From: Proteles cristata cristata
Lineage: Eukaryota > Chordata > Mammalia > Carnivora > Hyaenidae
Assembly: GCA_017311185.1 (NCBI GenBank)
Contig: JAESUZ010003383.1
Span: 352,848 to 416,847, forward strand
DNA: 64,000 bases
Direction of reading: 5' to 3'
In this document: positions 44,735 to 56,775 of the stretch, in pieces
Numbering within the stretch: the stretch's first letter is position 1
Layout: each line of letters starts with the position of its first letter
Notes under the pieces: generated by a model
Databases searched by the model: none
What the model was told of the DNA's origin: nothing
What the model saw: the letters and a program-made list of their open reading frames with translations, nothing else
Program-made: the position numbers and the translations under genes

Positions 44735-45115
44735 CTTACAGAAGCGCTTCTCACTCTGTATCATGCAAAAAGATCATCTGGAGAACATGTTCAATTACAG
44801 GTTCCAGGAATGGGGCTGCAGAACTGGCATTTCTTTTCATATTGTTTTAATTTATTTTATTTGAGAGAGACAGAGACTGTGTGAGTGGGGGAGGGGCAGA
44901 GAGAGAATCCTCAGCAGGCTCTGGGCCACCACCAGCACTAAGCCTGATATGGGTGGGGACCGAACTCACAAAACCTTGAGATCGTGAGCTGACTCAAAAC
45001 CAAGAGTTGGACTCTCAACCAACTGAGTGACCCAGGGGCCCCTGGAGAAGTGGCATTTCTAGCAAGACCCCTGATCATGCTGTTGCTGGTCTGGGGACCA
45101 CACTTTGAGTAGCAC
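44735..45115 (+). mobile_element. MER5-type hAT element split by a CAN-SINE
   Basis: GCGCTTCTCACTCTGTATCA, AGATCATCTGGAGAACATGT, GGCTGCAGAACTGGCATTTC, then beyond the SINE TGGTCTGGGGACCACACTTT and GAGTAGCAC. It is a small non-autonomous element with terminal CAGTGGTTCTCA-like ends, both worn. Confidence 0.75.
44835..45045 (-). mobile_element. CAN-SINE inside a hAT element
   Basis: Reverse element ending AACTGAGTGACCCAGGGGCC. Target copies AGAACTGGCATTTCT (44820-44834) and AGAAGTGGCATTTCT (45046-45060) differ once. Confidence 0.95.
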
Positions 45116-46254
45116 TGCCATGCAGGCCAGTGTACAGGCACTCATATTCTCAAATATGAGAATATTTGAACACACACACACACACAATGTTTTGTACCAA
45201 AGGCAGCAAAGAAAATATTGTTGGGAGCCTTGAATATTAAATTTTCAGCATATGTCATAGGTTCACAGAAACCTTAAGAATGTATATTTGAAATCAGTAC
45301 TGTCCTAGAGAATCTAGGATGTCTGTTTCCCTGAACTACATGCCACTTTCCCAAATGATCTAATTAGTTCCATTTCGGAACAATGTAACAGAGAAAGAAG
45401 ATTTCTTCCCTTCTTTATTTATCAACACAGCCAAGTCCCAAAGAGGAAGACAAAAATAATACAAAAAATCAGATCAGACCATCAGCATCAACAGATACTA
45501 GCAATATCCCATCTCTCCGTTCCCAAGCCCTGACCCTGGCCCTGGCACTGGCACTGCAGAAGTGTGATGGCTTGAAGAAAGGAAGAGACTCCTGCCCCTG
45601 TTCTGATCATGGTTGCAATGTAAAGAAAAATCAAGCAACCCAAAAGGAGGAAAGGAGCTTTGTCTTTGGCTATATATCTCCAGCCACCAAGATATGTTGT
45701 TAGAATCTCTCATTAATAGTTTTAAGAGAATAGAAAGATACCAACTAATCCATGGACTTTAGCCCAGTGGGGCCTTTTTCAAGAGGTACAAACAGCAGTG
45801 AATGAGCCTGGCTTGATAAAGTCAGGAGCAGCTGCTCTGTTTCCTTTGAGGACTCAGGATCACCCTTCCATTCCCCTTAATTACTCGATTGGTATTAAAT
45901 CAATGAAATTAATACCATTAAAAATTAGGGAGCAAATATTGAGATGAAAATAATCTATTTAAAATTCTTTCTCCTGCATCAATCTAATAAAGCTCTAAAG
46001 AACCTAACTTTTTTGTTTCCTACTCTATTTACCAAAGTTATTGATGTCCCTATTCTTCAGGCAGCACACCGGTGCCTTTGACATCTGGGTCATCTTTTCC
46101 TGCCTCTCCCTTGACTCCTTCTAGACAGTAGCGGTGCCATGTTGCTCGCCTATGGTTTCCACTGATGCCTCTTTAGGATTTACCCTAGTCATTCTATTAT
46201 TCTTGAACTTATAAGCCAAAACGTAAGTAAATATTTATTTCCCTTTTTGTGGCA
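45116..46254. other. Unassigned sequence with small hairpins
   Basis: At 45145-45169, TATTCTCA/TGAGAATA and TCAAATAT/ATATTTGA are overlapping inverted repeats, followed by a (CA)n run at about 45170-45186. The rest shows nothing recognised. Confidence 0.45.
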
Positions 46255-46385
46255 GGAAGAATGTGGAATTGGAAGTCAGGACACCTAAATTTTCATCCCA
46301 ATTCTGCAACTAACTAGGGGCGTGAACTTGTACAGGATACTTGACTCCTAGTTTTTCCCTTATCCATAAAAAGAGGTACTTGGTG
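46255..46385 (+). mobile_element. MIR SINE
   Basis: Forward MIR: AATGTGGAATTGGAAGTCAG, CCCAATTCTGCAACTAACTA, GGGGCGTGAACTTG, CCTTATCCATAAAAAGAGGT. Confidence 0.87.
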
Positions 46386-46467
46386 CCCTTTTCATTTGAC
46401 GTATGTTTATTTGTCAAACATGTTCCTTCAAGTGGTGGAGAAGGAAAGACTATTCGTTAGGTTTCTG

Positions 46468-46687
46468 ATTTTTTAATTCTTTTTAATGTTTATTTATTTT
46501 AGATAGACAGAGACACAGAGTGCAAACAGGGAAGGGGTAGAGAGAGAGGGAGATACAGAATCTGAAGCAGGCTCCAGGCTCTGAGCTGTCAGCATAGAGC
46601 TCAACACAGGGCTTGAATGCATGAACTGTGAGATAATGAGCTGAGCTGAAGTCGAATGCCTAACCAACTGAGCCACCCAGGTGCCCC
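46468..46687 (-). mobile_element. CAN-SINE
   Basis: Reverse element ending TGAGCCACCCAGGTGCCCC. The target copy AGGTTTCT (46459-46466, 46688-46695) is short. Confidence 0.95.
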
Positions 46688-46784
46688 AGGTTTCTTACAC
46701 ACACCATCCCCCTACAATGAAGATAACATCTCTTGTTTCTGAAAGGACTCTTCTCATGGCTTCATCAATTGTGTACTGTATATA

Positions 46785-46811
46785 ATTCATTCATTCATTC
46801 ATTCATTCATT
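46785..46811. repeat. (ATTC)n microsatellite
   Basis: Six to seven ATTC units in a row. Confidence 0.96.
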
Positions 46812-47408
46812 TACTTCCTATTTCCTGTATGTCTGAAACTGTGTTTCACAGACAGATATAGACAATATCTTAGTGTTTATTTGTGGCCTGAGAGTAAATC
46901 ACAAAATGCAAGATGTCCTTCCTCTCTAGAGAGTTGTGACCTCAACCATTTTCCATCTTGAATTTCCAAACTTTTGACACTGTAGCTTCCCAGATGAGAT
47001 TAGATTTAAACAACAACAACAACAATAAAAAAACATAAGGCAGAGTTTGAAATAGCCTAAAGATTGATCCATTTTGCAAATGCTACCTTTTTGTGCCCTT
47101 TGCTGATTTCACACATCTGTGCACCTGAAGCAACCATGGGATAACCTTTACATTCATCCACCTGTTCCAGACACTCTCCTTCTTATGAATAGGACTGGTG
47201 CTTCCATAGTTTCTAAAGAAAGTAGTTTGGGAGTAGCAATCTGGTTGAAGGGAAGAGTTAGGAATTCATGATGAGAATCAAATGAAATGGTCAATACAAA
47301 TAGCTATTCACTAAAGATGCTTCAGTTCCAATTTCATAAAATTGAAAAACTGCTTACATATTCTTGGGAAGAGTGAGAAAAGTGCTGATACACTACTTGG
47401 TGGTTTTA
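46812..47408. other. Unassigned sequence
   Basis: Contains a short (AAC)n run near 47011-47026; otherwise nothing recognised. Confidence 0.4.
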
Positions 47409-47422
47409 TGTCCTACACTGTA

Positions 47423-47638
47423 ATTTTTTTAATGGTTATTTATTTTATTTTGGAGAGAGAGAGCATGAGTACAGGAGGGGCAGAGAAATAAGGAGAGAGA
47501 ATCCCAAGCTGGCTCTGTGCTGTCAGTGCAGAGTTTGATGCGGAGCTCAGATTCACAAACCATGAGACCATGATCTGACCTGAAATCAGGAGTCAGATGC
47601 TTAATCTACTGAGTTACCCAGGTGCCCTTGTCCTACTC
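47423..47638 (-). mobile_element. CAN-SINE, older subfamily
   Basis: Reverse element with AGAGAATCCCAAGCTGGCTC and CTGTCAGTGCAGAG. Target copies TGTCCTACACTGTA (47409-47422) and TGTCCTACTCTGTA (47639-47652) differ once. Confidence 0.95.
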
Positions 47639-47652
47639 TGTATGTTAAAGAT

Positions 47653-48264
47653 GGGCAGCATGAGCCATCAGGTCTAATAATACCAGTGGGAGAATATTAT
47701 CCTCTGGGAAAGATCAGCTCCTTTGTGAGCAGTGTGGAAGGAGCGATGAGGAGTGATGGAAAAAAACCAAGGAGTTTTGCCTAAGAGAAGAAACACTTGG
47801 GCAGGATGTGATGGTTTTAACCAAATACATGAAAGGTTCTCACAGAGAAGGAAGACTTGAGGTGAAATAGAAAAAAAATGAACAAAACTAATGGCTTCTT
47901 TTGTTTCAATAAAATGAAAGAAATTTCTATCAGAGTTATCCTCTAAAGAAACAAACTACCCTGTGAGGGAATAGATTCCTTGTCACTGGAGGTAGTCAAG
48001 GTAAGACCAAGTGTCAACTTTATGGAGAAACTCATATAATAATGAAAAATTGGGGGTCCTGCTTTTAAAACAAAAGTCTTCCTACATCTCATGTTTTCCA
48101 TTTAACTCAAGTTCAATGATATTTATTCTTTGGAAACTCTTCTCATTTCATTTCATGGCTGCTTCTTTCGTTCACAGTTCTGACACACCCTCTTAACATC
48201 CCTTCACCTCTGTTCTTCCTCTCCCCTGTTCCTGAGGCTATGGCGATCTCCTTGTCATTGCACG
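47653..48264. other. Unassigned sequence
   Basis: Nothing recognised. Confidence 0.4.
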
Positions 48265-48960
48265 TAACTGTTATTCAGTTAAATTTAGTTCGGTGAACAT
48301 TGGCTGAGCTCCTATTGTACTTAAATTCCATGATAGGCATAATGGGGAGGGTGTGCAAAAAAAATTGCAGGGAGATCTTAAGGGAATTTGCAAGATTCTA
48401 ACAAAAGAGAGAAGACAGGCCCCAAAATAGCCATTCTATAAGACAGAAAATAGCCATTGCTATTTTAAAAAGCTCGTGGAGATCACATCTACTCCAATTG
48501 CTTCGAGGAGGAGATAGCATCCAAGAAGAACCTTAAAGATTATGGAAGATGGATTCCAACAGCCAAAGATAGAGCAAGATGGGCATTTTTGACATAGTTA
48601 ACACTTGAGAATCAACATAGAACAGGAGGAGGCAGGATGCACTTGGGACCAGCAGATACATCATCTGGAAGGGTAGATGACATTGTGTGATGAGGTGAGC
48701 AAAGCAGGTCTGGAACATCTAGCAAAGAACTCTGAAGTTGAAAGAAAGGACGTTTTATTTATTATAACTCAAGGAGCAATTGTAGAGTATTTAAGGTTAT
48801 CAGAGAAATAGGACGATAAGAGTTGTTTAATTGGGAAATTAATGTGATAGTTTTGCTTAGGAAGGATTGATGTGAAAAATGTCAAAACTGTACAGATCAC
48901 AGTGTTAGTTTGAGAAATAGCAGGATTTCAAAGAAGGGAGTGTCTGTGGTGGAGCAAAGG
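48265..48960 (-). mobile_element. L2 3' region, antisense
   Basis: TGGCTGAGCTCCTATTGTAC, GATAGGCATAATGGGGAGGG, then GGAACATCTAGCAAAGAACT, AAGGAGCAATTGTAGAGTAT and AAATTAATGTGATAGTTTTG follow the antisense L2 order over about 700 bases. Confidence 0.65.
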
Positions 48961-49139
48961 AGCTGCCAAACCCTGGTTGGAGATTTTTTTCTTAATTTGA
49001 TTATGTATTTATACTCATTGGAGATAAACCCAGAATATAAAAGAAGAAGGAAGAAAAAAGCCTACATTGCTAATACTAACAACTGACAGTAGATATTAAC
49101 AGGTAATGTATTTCCATTCTTTTATTCTGTGTACTCTTT

Positions 49140-49362
49140 TTTTTTTTAATTTTTAATGTTTTATTTACTTCTGAGAGAGAGAGGGACAGAGAGATCGAGT
49201 GAGCAGGGGAGGGTCAGAGGGAGACACAGAATCGGAAGCAGGCTCCAGGCTCTGAGCTGGTGGTCAGCACAGAGCCCGACGCGGGGCTCGAACCCACAAA
49301 TCGTGAGATCATGACCTGAGCCAAAGTTGGACACTTAACCGACTGAACCACCCAGGCGCCCC
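49140..49362 (-). mobile_element. Young CAN-SINE, variant-tail subfamily, head-to-head partner
   Basis: Target copies TCTGTGTACTCTTT (49126-49139, 49363-49376) are identical. In its own direction it has GTGCTGACCACCAGCTCAG, GACCCTCCCCTGCTCAC and TCTCAGAAGTAAATAAAAC. Its head is 34 bp from the head of the next SINE. Confidence 0.97.
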
Positions 49363-49396
49363 TCTGTGTACTCTTTACACAGATTTGGGTGATATG

Positions 49397-49598
49397 ACGG
49401 TGCTTGGATGGCTCAGTGGTTAAGCGGCCAACTCGTGGTTTCAACTCAGGTCATGATCTCACAGCTGTGGGATCGAGTCTCACAGCAGGCTCAGCGCTGA
49501 TCATGGGACGCCTTGGGATTCTCTCATTCCACCTCTCTCTGCCCCTCCCCAACTTGTGCTTGCTCTCTCTCTCAAGATAAATAAACATTAAAATAAAA
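49397..49598 (+). mobile_element. CAN-SINE, older subfamily, head-to-head partner
   Basis: Worn head GGTGCTTGGATGGCTCAG, body CGCTGATCATGGGACGCC then TTGGGATTCTCTC. ATTTGGGTGATATGA (from 49382) and ATTTGGATGACAC (from 49600) are its target copies. A third similar ATTTGGATGATAC lies at about 49630. Confidence 0.93.
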
Positions 49599-49754
49599 TA
49601 TTTGGATGACACTAAAAAATAACAACAAAATTTGGATGATACCAGCCATATTATTTTGTACACCACTTTTCTCAATTGGTAATGCATCACAATTATTTTT
49701 TCAGGTCAGGAAATTCATTTTTATGTACCATGTTAATAGCTACAGAACATCTAT

Positions 49755-49806
49755 TTATCTATCGATATATATGTATATGTGTATATACATACATATATAT
49801 ATAATA
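49755..49806. repeat. AT-rich (TATA)n/(TATC)n tract
   Basis: TCTATTTATCTATCGATATA then alternating TATA/TGTA to about 49806. Confidence 0.93.
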
Positions 49807-49879
49807 GTATTTTTTAAATTACTTCCTTAGATAAATTCATAATGGAATAGGTCAGAGACTGCTGCTAAACCATCCACAG

Positions 49880-50306
49880 TAGTTGTTTCTTCCTTTCTTT
49901 TAGCATTTGAACCATGAATTATCAGTGAGCACACAGATGTCAACAATAAAAGCTAAATTTTCTAGCCACTTTTTCAGCCAAAACTTCTAGGTATTGGGGT
50001 CTAAATGGAAGTGTAGCATATGCCTTCTGCTAAATGTCACTTAAAAGCTAAATTTTCTTTTGATGTCCCTCTGACAGGATGCGTGGGGCTGAAGGGACTT
50101 CCAAGGACATGAGAAGGAGCATTTGCAGAGGCTGGTCATGCAATAAGGTACAAGCTTTTTCTGGGTCCCTGGTACCTTCTATGGGGGGCCATATCAGCTC
50201 TGGACTGTTCACTTCCAGAAAGAAGAAGTACACGTTTATCTTACTTGAGTCACTTTAGAATTTGGGTTCCTATCAGAGACAGCTGAACTAATCCTAACTA
50301 AAACAG
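49880..50306 (+). mobile_element. MLT1-type (MaLR) LTR
   Basis: CCCTCTGACAGGATGCGTGG, GAAGGAGCATTTGCAGAGGC, TTTCTGGGTCCCTG, GGACTGTTCACTTCCAG, GTTTATCTTACTTGAGTCAC and the end AACTAATCCTAACTAAAACA match an MLT1-type LTR 3' half; the 5' half is worn. AAAAGCTAAATTTTCT occurs at 49948 and 50043. Confidence 0.7.
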
Positions 50307-51745
50307 TGGCTTTGAAAGTTTGCACATTTTTAAGGCTTTCTGTACACATTACCAAATTTGAGTCCAACCAGGCTGTGCTGATGAATATCCTCACCAGTGA
50401 TGCATAAATTAGGGTTCAGGTCGCCATTTATCCTAGGTAACACAAAGTGCTTTAAATCTTTGCCTGTTGGGCAGCTGATAAATAGTATCTCTTTGTTTTT
50501 TATTCACATTTCCAGCTCATTTTTATCCCCCGGATCTTCTTCCTATTCCTCTTCTAATCCCACTGACATAACCCTCTCTTTGACTAGGAATTCAGAGGCA
50601 TCATCTATGTTAAAAAAACAAACAAACAAACAAAACATAGTCCTGATGATGAATCTGTTGGATTTTGCTGTTCTTTTGATACCTTTCTGCCTTCTAGTCC
50701 AGAAAAGAGAACTCTGATCCAAGGACAATGCACAAGGGGCTCTTTGTCTTTTGCTTGTGATTCTCTTTCCCTGATACCTCATCTGTTCCGGCAAAGCATG
50801 CTTGGCCCTCCCTCTAAAGTGCTCGGGCTATTTTACTGCTGCATAAGGAATATCAGGGTACAAATTTCAAGCAAATTGGGCACATCATGTGTATATAGAA
50901 TATTTTAGCATTCATGGCCACCTTTATCTCTCCTCCTCAGTCTACTCTCATCTGCTAACTGACCTGTCCAAGGCCTCTTTTTATATAGACTCTTGGTCTT
51001 TGGGGGTGGGAAGTCCTTTTGTAACTCATCTAAGCCTATCCTTCAGTGATCAGCGAAAATTGCTCTTGCCTCCAAAGGAAAGAACACTATTCCGTAACTC
51101 TACGTTTTCTCCTTAGACTCTCAATGTAGTAAATCATCTTTCTCTCCCCACAAAGATCAGCTACCTTTATTGATGATAAACTACTTAAAAGATGACAAAA
51201 CAACAAGTGAGGACAAAAATAATTTTTAAAAAAGCTACAGTAAAATTTGCAAACTTTAAATCTTCACCATGTATGTCAATCATCTTGTCTCACGTTTGCT
51301 CCCCAATGTGGCCTTTCCCCAGTGTCTATTATTAATTCTGCTTGTCTCCACATCACACTGGTGTCACCAGCCCCAGGTGAGACCCTTCCTACTATCCCCC
51401 AGAAGGTCATTTCTAAATGCCTGTCTGCACACTGATCACCACTTTTTTTTTTATTATCTAAATTGTCATAACTACAAACAACAAGAAAATCCAATTCGAT
51501 TTTGAATACAATGTCCCTGAGCAACATGGGCTTCTTCAAAAGCCAGGTATAAGTTTGAGGAGGAGATAGGAAAGATGCAATACACTGTTTTCTCCATTAT
51601 CTTTCTCATCTAGGCTTCTGGCCACTTAGGAATTCCATGATCTCTCTTGCTGACTCCAGTTACAGTCCATAAGACCATCCTGGAACTTATGTAACCCACC
51701 TCATGTTTCACCCGGGCCTTCATTTCTTTGTGTTGCTTGGATTAC
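50307..51745. other. Unassigned sequence
   Basis: About 1.4 kb. It has a (CAAA)n run near 50613-50635 and T9 near 51444; no recognised exon or interspersed repeat. Confidence 0.4.
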
Positions 51746-51749
51746 CTCT

Positions 51750-51972
51750 TAATATAAAAAATATTTTTGAGTACCTACTATGTGTCAAGAACTTTTCATG
51801 CATCATCTGGTTTAATTCTCAAATTAACTTATAAGGCAAGTGTTATTACCAGCCCCATTTTAAACACGGAACCCCTAGGTCTCAAAGACCCAGCTGGTAA
51901 TTGGTGGAAGCAAGATACAAACTCTGAGAGCCTTAAAACTGTTGGCATCCCTGTCCATGATACTCTGCCACC
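51750..51972 (-). mobile_element. MIR SINE
   Basis: Reverse MIR: TTTTGAGTACCTACTATGTG, ATCATCTGGTTTAATTCTCA, TATTACCAGCCCCATTTTAA, then CAGCTGGTAATTGGTGGAAG and GATACTCTGCCACC. Confidence 0.88.
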
Positions 51973-52279
51973 TCTCGGGAAATTCCTCCAGCTTTTCCTA
52001 GCCGGGCCTATTTCTTCTCCTTCTTTATCGCTCTGTCAGTCTGACACCTCTGCCTGAAGGTCTGTCTGCCATCTACATATCACCCGGAATGCCAGTGAAC
52101 TCCTGATTCTCCTGGGTCTGTGAGTTTAACCATAACAAACCCGTTATACCACAAGACCGTTCATGTGCTTTGGCCCTCTCATCCCTGAAGGCTGAGCAGG
52201 CTAAATGCAATCCTAAGTGGTATCAATTGTGATGAACACCAAGCTATAGCCACCAGCATCTCTCATAATCTGCTTTTTT
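51973..52279. other. Unassigned sequence between two MIRs
   Basis: About 300 bases with nothing recognised. Confidence 0.4.
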
Positions 52280-52430
52280 GATGATAATTCGCATCATTTG
52301 ATCCTTAGATCAACCCTGGGAGAAGGGTCCTATTATTATCCTCATTTTACAAATGAGCAGACTGAGGCTGGGTGGCTCCCAGGAACTGGTCCAGCTCACT
52401 CATGCACCCAGCCCTTGAGTCCGTGATCTG
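52280..52430 (-). mobile_element. MIR SINE
   Basis: Reverse MIR: TCATTTGATCCTTAGATCAA, TATTATTATCCTCATTTTAC, AAATGAGCAGACTGAGGCTG. Confidence 0.87.
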
Positions 52431-52959
52431 CACAAATTCAGTACCTACATTCTTAAGTAAGATAGTACAATGTTCCATCTTTTTAATAATGTTGCTGATA
52501 TCTTATTAGAATACCAGAAACCCACAGGGAAAATAATTATTGAATAGTCTATCCCCAAACCCAATCAATTTCTTCATTTATATCAGCCAGTACATGATCA
52601 TGTACATATCCAATTTTACCTATTTTACATTATGTAACTTTACGGATGGAATTATGTTTTTCTACATTTTCCATTAGCATTTTGTCAACCATGCAACTCT
52701 TGAGCAATAAACTTAAAACCTGAAGGAAATAGTTGATTTCCTAGCAATGTATTCATTGCCAAAACTGACCCATTAAGAAGTGGAAAATGTGAATAGGCTA
52801 ATTACCACAGAAGGGATAATAAAAGGCACCAAGTTTAGGTGAAATGTCAACTAAATTTATCTAATCTTTAAATAACAGGTCATTCTAATGTTATTTAAAC
52901 CACCCATTGATAAAACAATGGACATTTATACAATTCATTTATGAGTACAGTTTGACTTT
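52431..52959. other. Unassigned sequence
   Basis: Nothing recognised. Confidence 0.4.
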
Positions 52960-54690
52960 AATAACAAAATATAATAAAGATGCTACAGGGAGGAAAATTA
53001 TTGTACAACCTCAATTCAAATAGGATATTAGAAAATTGATCCTACTAGGTTATTAAAAGAATACTACATTATGACCAAGTGAGGTTTATTCCAGAAAACC
53101 AGGATGGTTAATATCAGGAAATCTATCTGCATAATATATTATGTATTACAAACATGAAGAACAAAACATGTGCAAATAGACCAAGGCTGAAGTGATTCTT
53201 GATAAAAATTTAGCAATTTTTTAAATAAAATATTAAGTGAACAATGAAAAAGGGAAATAAATAAAATACAAAATGCCAAATGCAGCAGAAAATATTCTCC
53301 TAAATGGATAATATCTATTTTTTTAAATTAGAATTTAAAAATCAGATTGGGAGATCACTCATTATCACAATTATAATATTACCTTATCTCAAAACCTAAG
53401 TGTTGGAGAGAAATAACTAAAACTATTTCATAATGCTCACATTTCTTTCTCAAACATGCCAAAAGGCTGAAAAACTAGAATTTATAATAGGATTTACAAG
53501 TTAGCAACAGGCAGCTATGCATAGAAATAGGAAAACAAAAATTCAGTTATAAAAGCAAAAATAAATTATAAAAGCTGTAAGGAAAGTATCATAGAAATGG
53601 CATCAACCAGAGGTGATAAAGCTATGTAATCTCTTGAAAGATCAAACAATATTGAAGCAAATGGAAAAATATGCCAGCCCCTTGGATAGAAGACTTATGA
53701 TCACAAAATATAAGATCTTTATAAATTAGTAAACATACTCACATTTCACTTAGAACCCAGGAGAATCTTTTTTAATGATTATATAAAATGCTTTTAAAGT
53801 TTACATGGAGAAATCACTTTCATATAATGGCTACATTTTTTAATGGGAAGGAAGGATGAAGCGGTGTATGGTTATGCCAGGATGCAGATTATTCTAAAAA
53901 TCAGTGTAATCATGTCAGTATGGCATTGGCCAGAAATGACAATGGGATTAAAGGAACAGAATGGAAAATCCAGGAATATGTCCTGGTCCATATGAGAACT
54001 CGGTTGGTATTTCAGTTCAGTTGGAAAGGAAAAGACTTTTTAATAAATAGTGCTGACGAACTGGTTACCCATCTGGAGGAAAATAAAGTTGGACCTTGAT
54101 TTTACACAAAATAGGAAAATATTTTCCAGATGGATTGAAGACTTAAATGTAGAGTATGAAGCAATAAAAGTCTCAGAGACAATTTTGAAGACAGTATATA
54201 TAATCTAGAAGCAGTAAACATTTCTAACCCACACCAGAAACCTCAAAGCTCTAAAAGAAAAAAAAACTGATACATATGTAAAAATTGACAAATTTCAAAT
54301 GATAAATCATACTCTGAATAAAGTAAATAGGCAAATATTAGATTTGGGGAAAAAGCAAAGAGCCCCTCTGAATGACACAAAAGAGTAAAAAACCATGAAT
54401 GTTCATAACAATTTTACTGAAGAGCAAACGCAAACAGCTAACAAACTTATTAAAAGGCATGTAAACTCATCGGTTGCCAAGAAAATGCAAATTTCAGGAA
54501 CAAGCTCTCATGTGATACTAGTAGGATGAGCAAAAAAACAAACAAGAAAAGCATAGGGGAATGGTCGATTACAGTATGTCCACAGCATTCAGTTTCTTGC
54601 AGCATTTAAAACCAATGAATTAGTCCAGCTGATTTGGATTTTTCTGATATATTATTAGAAGAAGAAAAGATGCAGAAGAGTGAGTACAAG
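52960..54690 (+). mobile_element. Old L1 ORF2 relic, 3' half
   Basis: L1 ORF2 text in order: TACATTATGACCAAGTGAGG, TTATTCCAGAAAACCAGGAT, TCTTGATAAAAATTTAGCAA, AATATTCTCCTAAATGGATA, AGTATGGCATTGGCCAGAAA, ATGGATTGAAGACTTAAATG, ATTAAAAGGCATGTAAACTC. Frames are destroyed. The 3' edge near the next SINE is uncertain. Confidence 0.85.
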
Positions 54691-54697
54691 TGATCTT

Positions 54698-54935
54698 TTT
54701 TTAAAGTTTATTTAATTTTAGAGAAAGAGAGAGAGAGAGAGAGAGAAACAGAGAGAGAGATAGAGAGACAGAGCAAGGAGGGGCAGAGAAAGAGGGAGAG
54801 AGAGAATCCCAAGCAGGCTCCATGCTACCAGCACAGAGCTCAATGCAGGGCTCAGTCCCACGAAGCCACAAGATCATGACCTGAGCTGAAACCAAGAGTT
54901 GGATGCTTAACCAACGTAGCCACTCAGGCATCCCC
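54698..54935 (-). mobile_element. CAN-SINE with long GA tract
   Basis: Reverse element with GAGAGAGAGAGAGAGAGAGA near 54727 and AATCCCAAGCAGGCTCCATG. The end GCCACTCAGGCATCCCCC is worn. Target copies CAAGTGATCT and CAAATTATCT are uncertain. Confidence 0.93.
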
Positions 54936-54945
54936 CAAATTATCT

Positions 54946-55864
54946 ATTTTAAAAATGGGAGCCAAGACTACGAAATTTCTTTATGTGTGTATAACTATGC
55001 CATTTTAAACATGGAGAAAACTATAAAAGGGTGCCTAATTATATTTCTAACAAGTGTTGATAGAGTATACAGGGCAAGGGATTGGCTGAGGTGCAGAACA
55101 AGGGAATGAGAGAATAAAAGATTACAATAAAAACATGATGCATGCCAAGTTTATTTTTTCTGTTTTGGGGGAAAATGATGCTTATGAGTACATGTGTAAG
55201 GAAAATGTTTAAAGAAAATGTTAAAAATGTAAAAGAATATTATTCTTGTGCTCCTAAATTAATTTCACTATCATTTCTGTGCTCTGTGTCTTGTGTTCTC
55301 ATTTTCTTTCTCCTTTTAGGTTTCCCCTCCTAGGAACATTAAAAAAATATTCCCAGCTTTGCACGCATCTTCTTCATTCTTCTCCACCAACTACATTGTC
55401 ATTTATTATATCAAACACAGAAGAATCTAAAAACTACCTTATTGTCATACAGATCACAGCTGCTTCCATTAGGTAGTCATTGATTTCCTGTGCTGTGTTA
55501 ATTCTGCGGTATTACAATTCTGGGTGCTCAAAGTTCTCAGGTCCTGCTCTCAATTCTCAAGAGGGTACTGTCTATGGATGAGCCATTATAAGAGAGCCAA
55601 TATCAGAGTCACAAGTGAGATGGAGCCATGCCAGTCAGCAAGATGCCCTCAACGAGAGAGGAAGATTCATATGGTAAGAATCACTGGGTCAGGCCTTAAG
55701 GAGGGCCAGAAAGCAATCTTTTTATACACCACCCTTCTAGTCTATAGATAGGACATATACCCTTGAAATAACTAAGCCAACGAGGTAACTTGTGAAAATG
55801 CCAAAAATTGCACTGACATCCTCTCTAGCCTCTGACAATGACATACTGGAAAGGCATCCATGCA
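54946..55864. other. Unassigned sequence
   Basis: The first 150 bases could be worn L1 3' UTR; the rest shows nothing recognised. Confidence 0.35.
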
Positions 55865-56080
55865 CTTCCTATGCACCAGCAGCTCTGACCAGTGCTGAGT
55901 CATGGAATCCTCACAAAGACCTTCAGATAGGCATGACTTTCATGTGTGTTTACAGATGACACACGAAAAGGTTATGGAATCCTGCCCTGGGTCACGTGCA
56001 CCTGACACTGCACAGCTGATCTTCAAACTCAAGTCTTCAAACCTCAGGGTTGGGGCACTTCACCACTGCCTCATGCTGGT
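55865..56080 (-). mobile_element. MIR SINE
   Basis: Reverse MIR: TGGAATCCTCACAAAGACCT, TTTACAGATGACACACGAAA, then a degenerate GGGTCACGTGCACC and TTCACCACTGCCTC. Confidence 0.68.
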
Positions 56081-56775
56081 TCACAGTCCAGGAAAGAAGG
56101 CAACCAGAGAGAATGCAAATTGAAAAGATGCTGAGTTTCAGGCACATGAGCACTGGTTTGCAATGTTGTGGTCTATCTCGGTCCCTCAAGAGCCATCAGC
56201 AGTGTCCCCTGGGTAGTTGAAGAAGGTGAACCGGTGGACATTTACCTACCTAGGCAGAGTCAGAAGAATGCGAAACATGCTGTGTTCTAGGGAGTCAATG
56301 CTCTCTGCAACTTTTATTTATTTTTTTATGCTCACACATACATTCAATGCCACTTTTATTGTTTTTCCCCTAATCCCATATTTGCTATGAAACTGATTTT
56401 ATCAGCTGTGATTTTGCCAACCATGGTGTTTCTTAAGATTTGGCTAGGGATCGCTGCACTGAGATTTCCCCAAAGTTAACACATCAGCACTGATAAGGAA
56501 GGAAGTGATTCACTTGGCTGGTAACAAGCTGTGAGGGGCTCCGAGGGAGGATGTTGGGAATTGGAGGAAGCACAGGAAGCATACAACCCCATCTGGCCAG
56601 ATATTATCCTGGGCTCTGCTCAGAAATAAAACTCTGTCCTGGGAGGGCCTCTCCAGGGGTCCTTGCACAAAACCCTCAAAATAGCCTTAAGCACGTATCC
56701 CCATTGACACAGAACGAAAGTTTTCATTAAGGATTTCTTAAAGGGCACAGTGTAGAATTTTTTTTTAATACCTAA
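56081..56775. other. Unassigned sequence
   Basis: Nothing recognised. Confidence 0.4.
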
